A DNA stretch of 28,893 bases from CAG-488 sp051881315 (lineage in GTDB: Bacteria > Bacillota > Clostridia > Oscillospirales > Acutalibacteraceae). The stretch's first letter is position 1. The number at the start of each line of letters is the position of its first letter. Below the pieces are notes generated by a model that searched no databases, was not told where the DNA came from, and was given only the letters and a program-made list of their open reading frames with translations. This document shows, in pieces, positions 15,291 to 21,832 of this stretch. Made by a program: the position numbers and the translations under genes. The stretch is from positions 1-28,893 of the forward strand of contig JBJEPQ010000053.1 of assembly GCA_051881315.1 (NCBI GenBank), given 5' to 3'.

Positions 15291-15836
15291 TTAATAGTTT
15301 TCTGCGTGGATTTCAAAGTAGCTCTGAGGATGCTTGCATGCGGGGCAAACCTGGGGAGCCTTTTCTCCGACCACGATATGACCGCAGTTTCTGCATTCCC
15401 AGATCTTGACTTCGCTCTTTTCAAATACCTCTGCCATTTCTACATTATGAAGCAGGGCACGGTAACGTTCCTCATGGTGCTTTTCGATAGCGGCAATAAG
15501 GCGGAAACGGATTGCAAGCTCCTTGAAGCCTTCCTCCTCGGCTGTCTTTGCGAAGCCCTCGTACATATCGGTCCACTCGTAGTTCTCCCCCTCTGCGGCG
15601 GCAAGGAGATTTTCAGCCGTGTCACCGATTCCCTCAAGCTCCTTGAACCAGAGCTTTGCGTGCTCCTTTTCGTTTTCTGCTGTTTTAAGGAAGAGTGCGG
15701 CGATCTGCTCAAAGCCCTGCTTCTTGGCAACCGATGCGAAGTAGGTGTACTTGTTGCGAGCCTCCGATTCGCCGGAGAAAGCAGCCATAAGGTTTTTCTC
15801 CGTCTGAGTACCTGCGTATTTGTTTGTCTTGTTCAT
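15291..15836 (-). CDS. rbr: Rubrerythrin
   Basis: 181-residue peroxide-reducing protein of anaerobes. The N-terminal ferritin-like four-helix domain (about 10-145) has the di-iron motifs SGESEARNKY, ENEKEHAK and EKHHEERY. The C-terminal rubredoxin domain has WECRNCGH and CPACKHP, giving four Cys for a single iron. It reduces hydrogen peroxide to water using rubredoxin-type electron donors. First gene of the operon with desulfoferrodoxin, behind a perfect consensus promoter and a 5' hairpin in its leader. Confidence 0.97.
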   Translation of the reverse strand: MNKTNKYAGTQTEKNLMAAFSGESEARNKYTYFASVAKKQGFEQIAALFLKTAENEKEHAKLWFKELEGIGDTAENLLAAAEGENYEWTDMYEGFAKTAEEEGFKELAIRFRLIAAIEKHHEERYRALLHNVEMAEVFEKSEVKIWECRNCGHIVVGEKAPQVCPACKHPQSYFEIHAENY

Positions 15837-15866
15837 AGTCCTTTCTTCCTTTCTGTAATTGTATTA

Positions 15867-15928
15867 AAAACACAGCCGATTTATGACAGCCTGCCTGAAA
15901 ACAAGCGTATAAAGTACGGCTGTATTTT
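15867..15928 (-). promoter_or_regulatory. 5' hairpin in the rubrerythrin leader
   Basis: On the minus-strand RNA a 12-bp stem (15917-15928 with 15867-15878, one U-G pair) lies about two bases from the predicted transcription start. A 5'-terminal stem of this kind commonly stabilises a message; no T run follows it. Confidence 0.5.
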
Positions 15929-15937
15929 GTTGAAAAT

Positions 15938-15966
15938 ATTATATCCAATCGAAAATTTTTTGTCAA
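15938..15966 (-). promoter_or_regulatory. Perfect consensus promoter of rubrerythrin operon
   Basis: Minus-strand TTGACA (15961-15966), 17-base spacer, TATAAT (15938-15943). The -10 and following bases match 10 of 14 defined positions of the PerR box TTATAATNATTATAA, a weak hint of peroxide control. Confidence 0.85.
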
Positions 15967-16013
15967 CAAACTTATTTTTAAATTTTGATTAACTGAATTT
16001 TAATTATTGCCGC

Positions 16014-16042
16014 TTGTAAAAAGCCTTATGACGTGTTAAAAT
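16014..16042 (+). promoter_or_regulatory. Probable promoter of XRE regulator
   Basis: TTGTAA (16014-16019), 17-base spacer, TAAAAT (16037-16042), 25 bases before the ATG at 16068. Only a moderate match. Confidence 0.45.
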
Positions 16043-16067
16043 AATAAAAAACTTTCAGGGTGAAAAA

Positions 16068-16691
16068 ATGATTAACGAAGAAGAGATCAAAAAAGTTTTC
16101 GGAACAAGACTGACAGAGGCGAGAAAGCTTTGCGGAATTACTCAGCTTACACTTGCCGAAAAAATAAATTACAGCGACAAGGCTGTTTCAAAGTGGGAAA
16201 GAGGGGAGAGTCTTCCCGATGTTTTCACGATAATGAGGATTGCCGATACGCTCGGAGTGACCATGTCCTATCTTCTCGGGGAGGAGGACAAGCCGAGAAC
16301 ACCGGAGAACAGCAGAAAAAACAGAAGGTCGATCGCCGTATTTGTGCCGCTTGTGTCGGCTCTCGGAATATATTTTATAGCGTCCGTTCTGTTCCTTATA
16401 TTCAAGCAGATACCGTCGCTTGCGGAATATGCCGAATACACGTTCCTCTTTGCTCTGCCTGTCGTGTTCATAACCCTGAGCGTGTTTTCCTTCATCTGGT
16501 GGAACAACATTTCTCAGTTTGTTTGTCTGTCACTATTGATTTGGACGGCTTATCTCACCGTTTATACCGCCGTCGGACTTTTTGCAAGCCTGCCCGATTT
16601 CAAGTATATTTTCATCTCCTGTGCCATATTGCAGGTTATTTGTATAATCGTATTTTTATTTGTTTATTTTAGAAAAAGATCAAAAAACTAA
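16068..16691 (+). CDS. XRE-family HTH regulator fused to four membrane helices
   Basis: 207 residues. The N-terminal Cro/CI-type helix-turn-helix (about 10-68) reads TRLTEARKLCGITQLTLAEKI then SDKAVSKWERGESLPD, the common clostridial form. A charged linker (75-88) leads to four hydrophobic helices (about 89-112, 123-146, 150-173 and 178-200). Such membrane-bound HTH proteins are thought to sense envelope or membrane state while holding the DNA-binding domain in the cytoplasm; the target genes are unknown. CAGGG upstream is a modest ribosome site. A terminator follows, so it is transcribed alone. Confidence 0.88.
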   Translation: MINEEEIKKVFGTRLTEARKLCGITQLTLAEKINYSDKAVSKWERGESLPDVFTIMRIADTLGVTMSYLLGEEDKPRTPENSRKNRRSIAVFVPLVSALGIYFIASVLFLIFKQIPSLAEYAEYTFLFALPVVFITLSVFSFIWWNNISQFVCLSLLIWTAYLTVYTAVGLFASLPDFKYIFISCAILQVICIIVFLFVYFRKRSKN

Positions 16692-16710
16692 TCAGAACAC
16701 AGTTAAACCA

Positions 16711-16744
16711 TCCGCAAAAAATTGATTTTTTCTGCGGATTTTCT
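16711..16744 (+). terminator. Terminator after XRE regulator
   Basis: A 7-bp GC-containing stem (16711-16717 with 16734-16740), extended inward by A/T pairs, with TTTTCT after it. Confidence 0.7.
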
Positions 16745-16892
16745 ATTGGTAAAACGATATTACGGGATAGAGAATTATTTGATTATAATTATATTGGTAA
16801 AAGAATGCTTGAAATGATTATATAGAAGTTCGTTATATATAGTCGGCAAGTACATTTATCAAAAATAATAATTTAAAATTGAGGAGAGAAAA

Positions 16893-17774
16893 ATGGCAAA
16901 AAAATGTTCAAATTGCGGCACTGTTTGGAATGAAACAGATAATTATTGCCAGAGATGCGGATCATCCGAAGCCGTATATGACAATTCAAACAATTCGGAA
17001 TACGTACAACAGAACTATGGGGATTATTATTCACAGCAATATCAGCAGTTTCGGCAGCCCGTTTATAATCCCGGCACAATGAACGATCAACAGCAGAATC
17101 CTTATAATCCTTTTCCTCAGCCTGTTCCCAAAAAGAAAAAAACAGGTAAGAGGATAGCGATTGCATTTGTGAGTATAGTTATTTTATGTATTGCCAGTGT
17201 TATTATCAATGTGATCTTTGAAAAAAACGGTTTCGGAAATTCATCAATTATTAGCGATAATTCCGAAACAAGTGGTTACTCTTATACCAAGGGGACGGTA
17301 GGAAACGGTTTTTATGTGAACGAGTGGGCAAATATTAAATTCGAGATAACCGATGAATGGCCTCAACTCAGAGAAGAAGATTTTAACGGAACATTCGAAT
17401 CGACATATAATGAAGAAATTGGTTTTTGCTCATTAAATGAACTCAACGGAAAAGCATTTTTAGTTAGTTTTATCAATAATTCAGGTCTTTTACGTAATTA
17501 CACAGCTGATGAGTATATCAAATCTTTCTATGATGACCTCAGTAAAACGTATATCGACGAGGGAATTATTTTGGATACCGATGAAATAACAGATATTGTT
17601 ATTGCCGACGAAAATTTCAGAGTAATGAATATATCACTTAATGGCCCGGCTTCCACAGTATATCAATGCATTTGTGTAAGAAAGTTAGATAATAGATTTA
17701 TTGTTATCTCGGTTTCAGCTACAGACAAGGATACAATAACAGAAAGACTGAATACTATCGTTAAAGCAAGATAA
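16893..17774 (+). CDS. Zinc-ribbon membrane protein with extracytoplasmic domain, function unknown
   Basis: 293 residues. An N-terminal zinc ribbon (Cys5, Cys8, Cys19, Cys22) is followed by a Gln/Asn/Tyr/Pro-rich linker (about 30-78) and a Lys-rich stop with one membrane helix (about 87-109). A globular extracytoplasmic domain (about 135-293) then contains VNEWANIKFEITDEWP and ends ERLNTIVKAR. The layout is common in clostridia, where a cytoplasmic zinc ribbon is tied to a surface domain; no enzyme motif is visible. GAGGAGA precedes the ATG. It is followed 12 bases later by another zinc-ribbon protein, and the two probably form one unit. Confidence 0.72.
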   Translation: MAKKCSNCGTVWNETDNYCQRCGSSEAVYDNSNNSEYVQQNYGDYYSQQYQQFRQPVYNPGTMNDQQQNPYNPFPQPVPKKKKTGKRIAIAFVSIVILCIASVIINVIFEKNGFGNSSIISDNSETSGYSYTKGTVGNGFYVNEWANIKFEITDEWPQLREEDFNGTFESTYNEEIGFCSLNELNGKAFLVSFINNSGLLRNYTADEYIKSFYDDLSKTYIDEGIILDTDEITDIVIADENFRVMNISLNGPASTVYQCICVRKLDNRFIVISVSATDKDTITERLNTIVKAR

Positions 17775-17786
17775 GGAGAAATAATA

Positions 17787-18671
17787 ATGGGACGACATAT
17801 CGAGGATTTTAGAATTGATAATTATATGAAAGAGGCTTGCGACGCTGTTTATGCTTTTCTTGAAAGCGAGGGATATGAATATGTTGAATTTGATGGAGAA
17901 CCCGTTTTCAAAAAGGGAAAAGGAGTTGTCAAAGCTCCTATATTTTTTAAGTTTTCAATTTCCGAAAACAATATCAGAATGGAGACATGGATAAAGAATG
18001 CCGTTACTCCGGGGGTATATATAGGAGAATTCGGCACAACAGGTATGGTCGGCGCGGCTGTTCGTGGCCCGTGGAAGAAAATTATAAAAAGAATTGAAGA
18101 TATTTTCTGTCAGGTCGGACAGCGGATTGCAGTTTATGAGGATGCGGAAGTGGACGCTTTATCACAGAATATGCCTCAAGTCTCTCAATCAAATAATGCA
18201 AAATGTCCGGCGTGTGGTGCTGTACTTGAACCGGGTGCTTCTTTCTGTGCAGGATGCGGACAGAACGTTGCTCAGGAAAATAATATTGACAGAAATGTAA
18301 GCAAAAAAGAATGGTATAAAAATTATGCTCCGAAAGGTATAAAAAACGATATACAAAATTCTGCAATATCCTGTTACATATTTGCGGGCATAAAACTCAT
18401 TCTTTGCATCATACTTAATCCCATTGGAATAATTGACGCTGTTGTTTTGGGACTGTTGGGTCTCGGTTTACAGTTAAGGCGTAAATATGTTTATCCGATT
18501 CTGTTTATTATTGTTGTATTATTCGAATTGGGGTTATCTTCAAGAGAAGGCGGAACTACATCGGGCAACTATATGTTGATATCATTTATGTTGCCTGCAA
18601 TTTGGGGTATAATTTCAATAAATAAAATGAATAAGCAATATAAACTTTTTAAAAACAGCAGACAGCAGTGA
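17787..18671 (+). CDS. Protein with central zinc ribbon and C-terminal membrane helices, function unknown
   Basis: 294 residues in three parts. Residues 1-120 form a soluble alpha/beta domain (starting MGRHIEDFRIDNYMKEACDA) that I do not recognise. Residues 138-160 form a zinc ribbon (Cys140, Cys143, Cys154, Cys157; CPACGAVLEPGASFCAGCG). Residues about 190-282 hold three or four hydrophobic helices. A good ribosome site AAGGAG precedes the ATG. It shares an operon and the zinc-ribbon theme with the gene before it, and is somewhat A+T-rich like it. A role at the membrane is inferred only from topology. Confidence 0.7.
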   Translation: MGRHIEDFRIDNYMKEACDAVYAFLESEGYEYVEFDGEPVFKKGKGVVKAPIFFKFSISENNIRMETWIKNAVTPGVYIGEFGTTGMVGAAVRGPWKKIIKRIEDIFCQVGQRIAVYEDAEVDALSQNMPQVSQSNNAKCPACGAVLEPGASFCAGCGQNVAQENNIDRNVSKKEWYKNYAPKGIKNDIQNSAISCYIFAGIKLILCIILNPIGIIDAVVLGLLGLGLQLRRKYVYPILFIIVVLFELGLSSREGGTTSGNYMLISFMLPAIWGIISINKMNKQYKLFKNSRQQ

Positions 18672-18693
18672 TAAGAACATTAAAAATATAGAA

Positions 18694-18726
18694 AAGCGGG
18701 ACTGCCTATGATTGACAGCCCCGTTT
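18694..18726. terminator. Bidirectional terminator between zinc-ribbon operon and PAQR gene
   Basis: An 11-bp stem (18694-18704 with 18716-18726) with one mismatch and one G-T pair. The minus strand continues CTTTTCTATATTTTT and the plus strand TTTCTT. The convergent PAQR stop codon begins two bases later. Confidence 0.72.
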
Positions 18727-18727
18727 C

Positions 18728-19387
18728 TTAATACAGGCAAATCAAAAACGCTAAGAAGTGCGTTACCGTTCCGCCGAGTATGAAAAGGTGGAAGATAAAG
18801 TGGTAATACTTTTTGTATCTGCCGAGTGAATAGAAAACCGTTCCGACTGTATAAATAATTCCGCCGAGTATCAGCAGTCCGAACAGCAGAAAGCAGTTTT
18901 TATCGTTGAGATAAATCGGATAAAAAAGAAAAATACACATCCAGCCGAGCACCATATAAAGCACCATCTGAAGCTTTTTAAATTTTTCCTGATCTATGAA
19001 TGTCAGTGCGATGCCGAGAAGCGAAGCCGCAACGCTTACGGAAATGCAGGATATCGCAAGAGCTTTGTAATAGGGGAGAACGTCAAGTATCATCAGCGGT
19101 ATGCTCGTTCCGGTTATCAGGACGAAGATTACGGAGTGGTCAATGAGCCTTGCAACCTTTTTTGCGTTTCCGGGTGCAAGCCAATGATAAATTGACGATC
19201 CGCCGTAAAGAATAATCATGGCTGTTCCGAAAATAATAGAGCTGATGATATGGCTTAAATCGTTTGACTTTAACAGCAGAACAATCATCGCCGCAATTCC
19301 GAACACAACACCTGCGATATGAGATATCGAATTTGCTTTATCCTCTTTAACCGTGTACTCAGGCAGACGAACATTTTCAAGAGTCAT
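18728..19387 (-). CDS. Hemolysin III / PAQR-family membrane protein
   Basis: 219 residues with seven predicted hydrophobic helices. The N-terminal KANSISHIAGVVFG contains the family's first conserved His. SSIYHW and the C-terminal HFIFHLFILGGTVTHF supply the other conserved His residues that bind a metal in PAQR proteins. Bacterial members (YqfA/TrhA, hemolysin III) have been linked to membrane-fluidity control; the hemolysin name is historical. GGAGG precedes the ATG. Transcribed alone, divergent from the scaffold/GGGtGRT operon. Confidence 0.92.
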   Translation of the reverse strand: MTLENVRLPEYTVKEDKANSISHIAGVVFGIAAMIVLLLKSNDLSHIISSIIFGTAMIILYGGSSIYHWLAPGNAKKVARLIDHSVIFVLITGTSIPLMILDVLPYYKALAISCISVSVAASLLGIALTFIDQEKFKKLQMVLYMVLGWMCIFLFYPIYLNDKNCFLLFGLLILGGIIYTVGTVFYSLGRYKKYYHFIFHLFILGGTVTHFLAFLICLY

Positions 19388-19484
19388 ATTTTTCCTCCTA
19401 TCTGTAACCTTTACTGTGTTTGTTTCAACATATTCATTGTATGCTCATCCGTTCAAAAAGTCACCCTACACGTCGTTTTTGCCT

Positions 19485-19532
19485 CTCTACACCGACTCTA
19501 CCGTGAGTAGAGTGGACTATTTTTAACTCTAC
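19485..19532. promoter_or_regulatory. Putative operator array upstream of scaffold/GGGtGRT operon
   Basis: ACTCTAC (19495-19501) and GTAGAGT (19507-19513) form a perfect 7-bp inverted repeat. A third ACTCTAC lies at 19526-19532 and a further CTCTAC at 19485-19490. The array ends 43 bases before the -35. It could bind a regulator of this operon or of the divergent PAQR gene. I do not recognise the motif. Confidence 0.5.
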
Positions 19533-19575
19533 TGTACAAAAATCGACGCTTTTTTAAAAAAATTAGTTTAAACTC

Positions 19576-19604
19576 TTGATAAATCTTTCACACATTGGTA
19601 TAAT
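19576..19604 (+). promoter_or_regulatory. Promoter of scaffold/GGGtGRT operon
   Basis: TTGATA (19576-19581), 17-base spacer, TATAAT (19599-19604). It gives a leader of about 40 bases before the ATG at 19651. Confidence 0.82.
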
Positions 19605-19650
19605 ATTTGAGATTGGGAAACACCCGAAAAACCGAAAGGAGATATTTACA

Positions 19651-20343
19651 ATGAACTATTCAGCAGAAGTTCAGGGAATGTGCTGTGTAGCTAAGGGTCC
19701 GAAACATGATCCGGCTCCGATTCCCGAAGAAGGCAAGTGGATCGCTGCAAAGCAGATCACTGATATTTCAGGTTATACGCACGGCGTGGGCTGGTGTGCA
19801 CCTCAGCAGGGTGCCTGCAAGCTTTCGCTCAATGTTAAGGGCGGCGTTATTGAGGAAGCTCTCGTTGAGACAATCGGCTGTTCCGGTATGACTCATTCCG
19901 CAGCTATGGCGGCTGAGATTCTTCCCGGCAAGACAATTCTTGAAGCTCTCAACACAGACCTTGTTTGCGACGCTATCAATACTGCTATGCGTGAGCTGTT
20001 CCTTCAGATCGTTTACGGCCGTACCCAGTCCGCTTTCTCAGAGGACGGACTTGTTATCGGCGCAGGCATGGAGGATCTCGGTAAAGGCTCTCGCTCAATG
20101 GTCGGCACAATGTACGGCACAAAGGCTAAGGGCGTTCGTTATCTTGAGATGACAGAGGGCTATTGCACAAGAATGGCTCTTGACGCTGACGATCAGGTTA
20201 TCGGTTACGAATTTGTTTCTCTCGGCAAGATGACCGACTTCATCAAGAAGGGCATGGAGCCGAACGAAGCATACGAGAAATCCAAGGGCACATACGGCCG
20301 CTTCGACGAAGCTGTTAAGTATATCGACCCGAGAAAAGAATAA
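19651..20343 (+). CDS. IscU/NifU-like iron-sulfur cluster scaffold protein
   Basis: 230 residues. The core (about 45-135) resembles the IscU/NifU N-terminal fold: Cys49 in GVGWCAPQQG, Cys77 in VETIGCSGMTHSAAMAAEI and Cys106 in TDLVCDAINTA are placed like the three cluster-binding Cys of IscU. Further Cys at 11, 12, 56 and 172 and a C-terminal extension of about 95 residues set it apart from standard IscU. Proteins of this type are usually annotated as iron-sulfur assembly scaffolds and sit beside GGGtGRT genes, as here (gap 19 bases). AAAGGAGA precedes the ATG. No cysteine desulfurase is nearby. Codon use resembles highly expressed genes. Confidence 0.8.
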   Translation: MNYSAEVQGMCCVAKGPKHDPAPIPEEGKWIAAKQITDISGYTHGVGWCAPQQGACKLSLNVKGGVIEEALVETIGCSGMTHSAAMAAEILPGKTILEALNTDLVCDAINTAMRELFLQIVYGRTQSAFSEDGLVIGAGMEDLGKGSRSMVGTMYGTKAKGVRYLEMTEGYCTRMALDADDQVIGYEFVSLGKMTDFIKKGMEPNEAYEKSKGTYGRFDEAVKYIDPRKE

Positions 20344-20362
20344 TTGAAGGAGGAATAACGCA

Positions 20363-21361
20363 ATGGCACAGTTTGAAGGTTATGAGAGACGTGAGGCTAA
20401 AATCCTCGGCGTTCTTAAAGAATACGGTATTTCCTCCATCGACGAATGTAAGGAAATCACACTTGATAAGGGTATTGATGTTGATCAGATCGTTCGTTCA
20501 ACTCAGCCCATCTGCTTTGAAAATGCTATCTGGGCTTACACAGTAGGCGCAGCTATCGCTATCAAGACAGGCTGCACAAAGGCTGCCGACGCTGCCGCAG
20601 CAATCGGTATCGGACTTCAGAGCTTCTGCATCCCCGGTTCTGTTGCTGAGAACCGTAAGGTTGGTCTCGGCCACGGAAATCTCGGCAAGAGACTTCTTTC
20701 CGAGGAGACAGAGTGCTTCGCATTCCTTGCAGGTCACGAGTCTTTCGCAGCTGCTGAGGGCGCAATCAAGATCGCTCTCAATGCGAATAAGGTTAGAGTT
20801 AAGCCCCTGAGAGTAATTCTCAACGGTCTCGGCAAGGACGCCGCTATGATTATCTCCAGAATCAACGGCTTCACATATGTTGAGACTGAGTTCGATCCTT
20901 ATTCGGAAGAGGTTAAGGTCGTTTACGAGAAGGCTTATTCCAACGGTCCGAGAGCCGATGTTAAGTGCTACGGCGCTGACAACGTTCCCGAGGGCGTTGC
21001 TATCATGAAGCTTGAGAATGTCGGCGTTTCCATCACAGGTAACTCAACAAACCCGACTCGTTTCCAGCATCCTGTTGCAGGCACATACAAGAAGTGGTGT
21101 GTTGAGAACGGCGTTAAGTATTTCTCAGTTGCTTCGGGCGGCGGCACAGGCCGTACTCTCCACCCGGACAACATGGCTGCCGGCCCGTCCTCATACGGTC
21201 TTACAGACACAATGGGACGTATGCACTCCGACGCTCAGTTCGCAGGTTCATCTTCGGTTCCCGCTCACGTTGAGATGATGGGACTTATCGGTATGGGCAA
21301 CAACCCGATGGTTGGCGCTACCGTTGCCTGCGCTGTTGCAGTTGAAGAGGCTATGAAATAA
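20363..21361 (+). CDS. GGGtGRT-family protein (role unknown)
   Basis: 332-residue cytosolic protein with the family signature ASGGGTGRTLHPDN (GGGTGRT at 259-265). Other well-formed blocks are PGSVAENRKVGLGHGNLGKR (92-111), rich in Gly, and SVPAHVEMMGLIGMGNNPMVGATVACAVAVEE near the C-terminus. Conserved-looking Cys at 29, 51, 71, 89 and 118 might touch a cluster, but no classic iron-sulfur motif is seen. The family is widespread in anaerobic Firmicutes and archaea without a proven function. It follows the scaffold gene with its own AGGAGGA site and shares its codon bias, so an abundant two-protein system is likely. Confidence 0.88.
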   Translation: MAQFEGYERREAKILGVLKEYGISSIDECKEITLDKGIDVDQIVRSTQPICFENAIWAYTVGAAIAIKTGCTKAADAAAAIGIGLQSFCIPGSVAENRKVGLGHGNLGKRLLSEETECFAFLAGHESFAAAEGAIKIALNANKVRVKPLRVILNGLGKDAAMIISRINGFTYVETEFDPYSEEVKVVYEKAYSNGPRADVKCYGADNVPEGVAIMKLENVGVSITGNSTNPTRFQHPVAGTYKKWCVENGVKYFSVASGGGTGRTLHPDNMAAGPSSYGLTDTMGRMHSDAQFAGSSSVPAHVEMMGLIGMGNNPMVGATVACAVAVEEAMK

Positions 21362-21374
21362 TTTCACAAAGCCT

Positions 21375-21440
21375 TATATATCAGCATTTCAAGAGCTTCG
21401 CTTTAATTGAGCGAGGCTCTTTTTCTGTTACTGAAAACAA
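21375..21440 (+). repeat. Direct repeat, left copy (terminator module)
   Basis: About 66 bases nearly identical to 23185-23249: TATATATCAGC, the full hairpin, CTTTTTCTGTT and TGAAAACAA. Four or five substitutions and one single-base gap separate the copies. Confidence 0.85.
21391..21426 (+). terminator. Terminator of scaffold/GGGtGRT operon
   Basis: An 11- to 12-bp stem (21391-21402 with 21410-21421), 7-base loop, then TTTT. Confidence 0.88.
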
Positions 21441-21772
21441 ATTCATAAAGGGTTCGGTTCTCATTTGTCCTCATAATACCCGTTTTCTACCCTCATTATC
21501 GTTTTTATTTTGAGGACCGAACAGCTTTTGCTGACAGAATAAAACAATTCCCACCGAAAAAACAATTTCAGTGGGAATGTATATTGAGTGAATTATTTTA
21601 CGACTTGTTGTTTTATAAACTCCTTCTGAATTAGACATAGTATTTGTATCAAATGGCATAACCCAAATAAAGTGCTTTTAACACAATAATAAATGTTTTG
21701 TAGTATTTGTTGTATATTAAATTAAGGTGGAAAGTTATTTATAAAGTCAGTGTATGTGAAAAAAATCTACTA

Positions 21773-21800
21773 TTTACTTTTTTTAATTCTTTGATATAAT
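21773..21800 (+). promoter_or_regulatory. Promoter of dockerin gene
   Basis: TTTACT (21773-21778), 16-base spacer, TATAAT (21795-21800). GGAGG follows at 21822-21826. Confidence 0.6.
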
Positions 21801-21832
21801 ATTATTAAAAATAAATATATTGGAGGTAAAAT

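Larger units (their letters stand above)
21362..21832. other. Intergenic region between GGGtGRT gene and dockerin gene
   Basis: 471 bases without a supportable gene. It holds the operon terminator (21391-21426), an inverted repeat of 12 bases with one mismatch (21452-21463 with 21511-21522) and a second hairpin ATTCCCAC/GTGGGAAT (21547-21554 with 21571-21578) that is T-flanked only on the minus strand. A+T-rich sequence then leads to the dockerin-gene promoter. A 62-codon minus-strand reading frame at 21471-21659 has no ribosome site or recognisable motif. Confidence 0.6.

Noticed and set aside
16744..16803. Confident promoter for the zinc-ribbon operon
   Set aside because: Several overlapping A/T-rich -10-like boxes exist but none has a convincing -35 at 16-18 bases, so I cannot choose.
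19576..19650. Upstream in-frame start for the iron-sulfur scaffold
   Set aside because: The extension begins within the -35 element and lies mostly ahead of the transcription start; AAAGGAGA supports 19651.
21471..21659. 62-codon minus-strand frame in the gap before the dockerin gene
   Set aside because: No ribosome site or motif, and it contains hairpins and an inverted repeat; it is probably non-coding.
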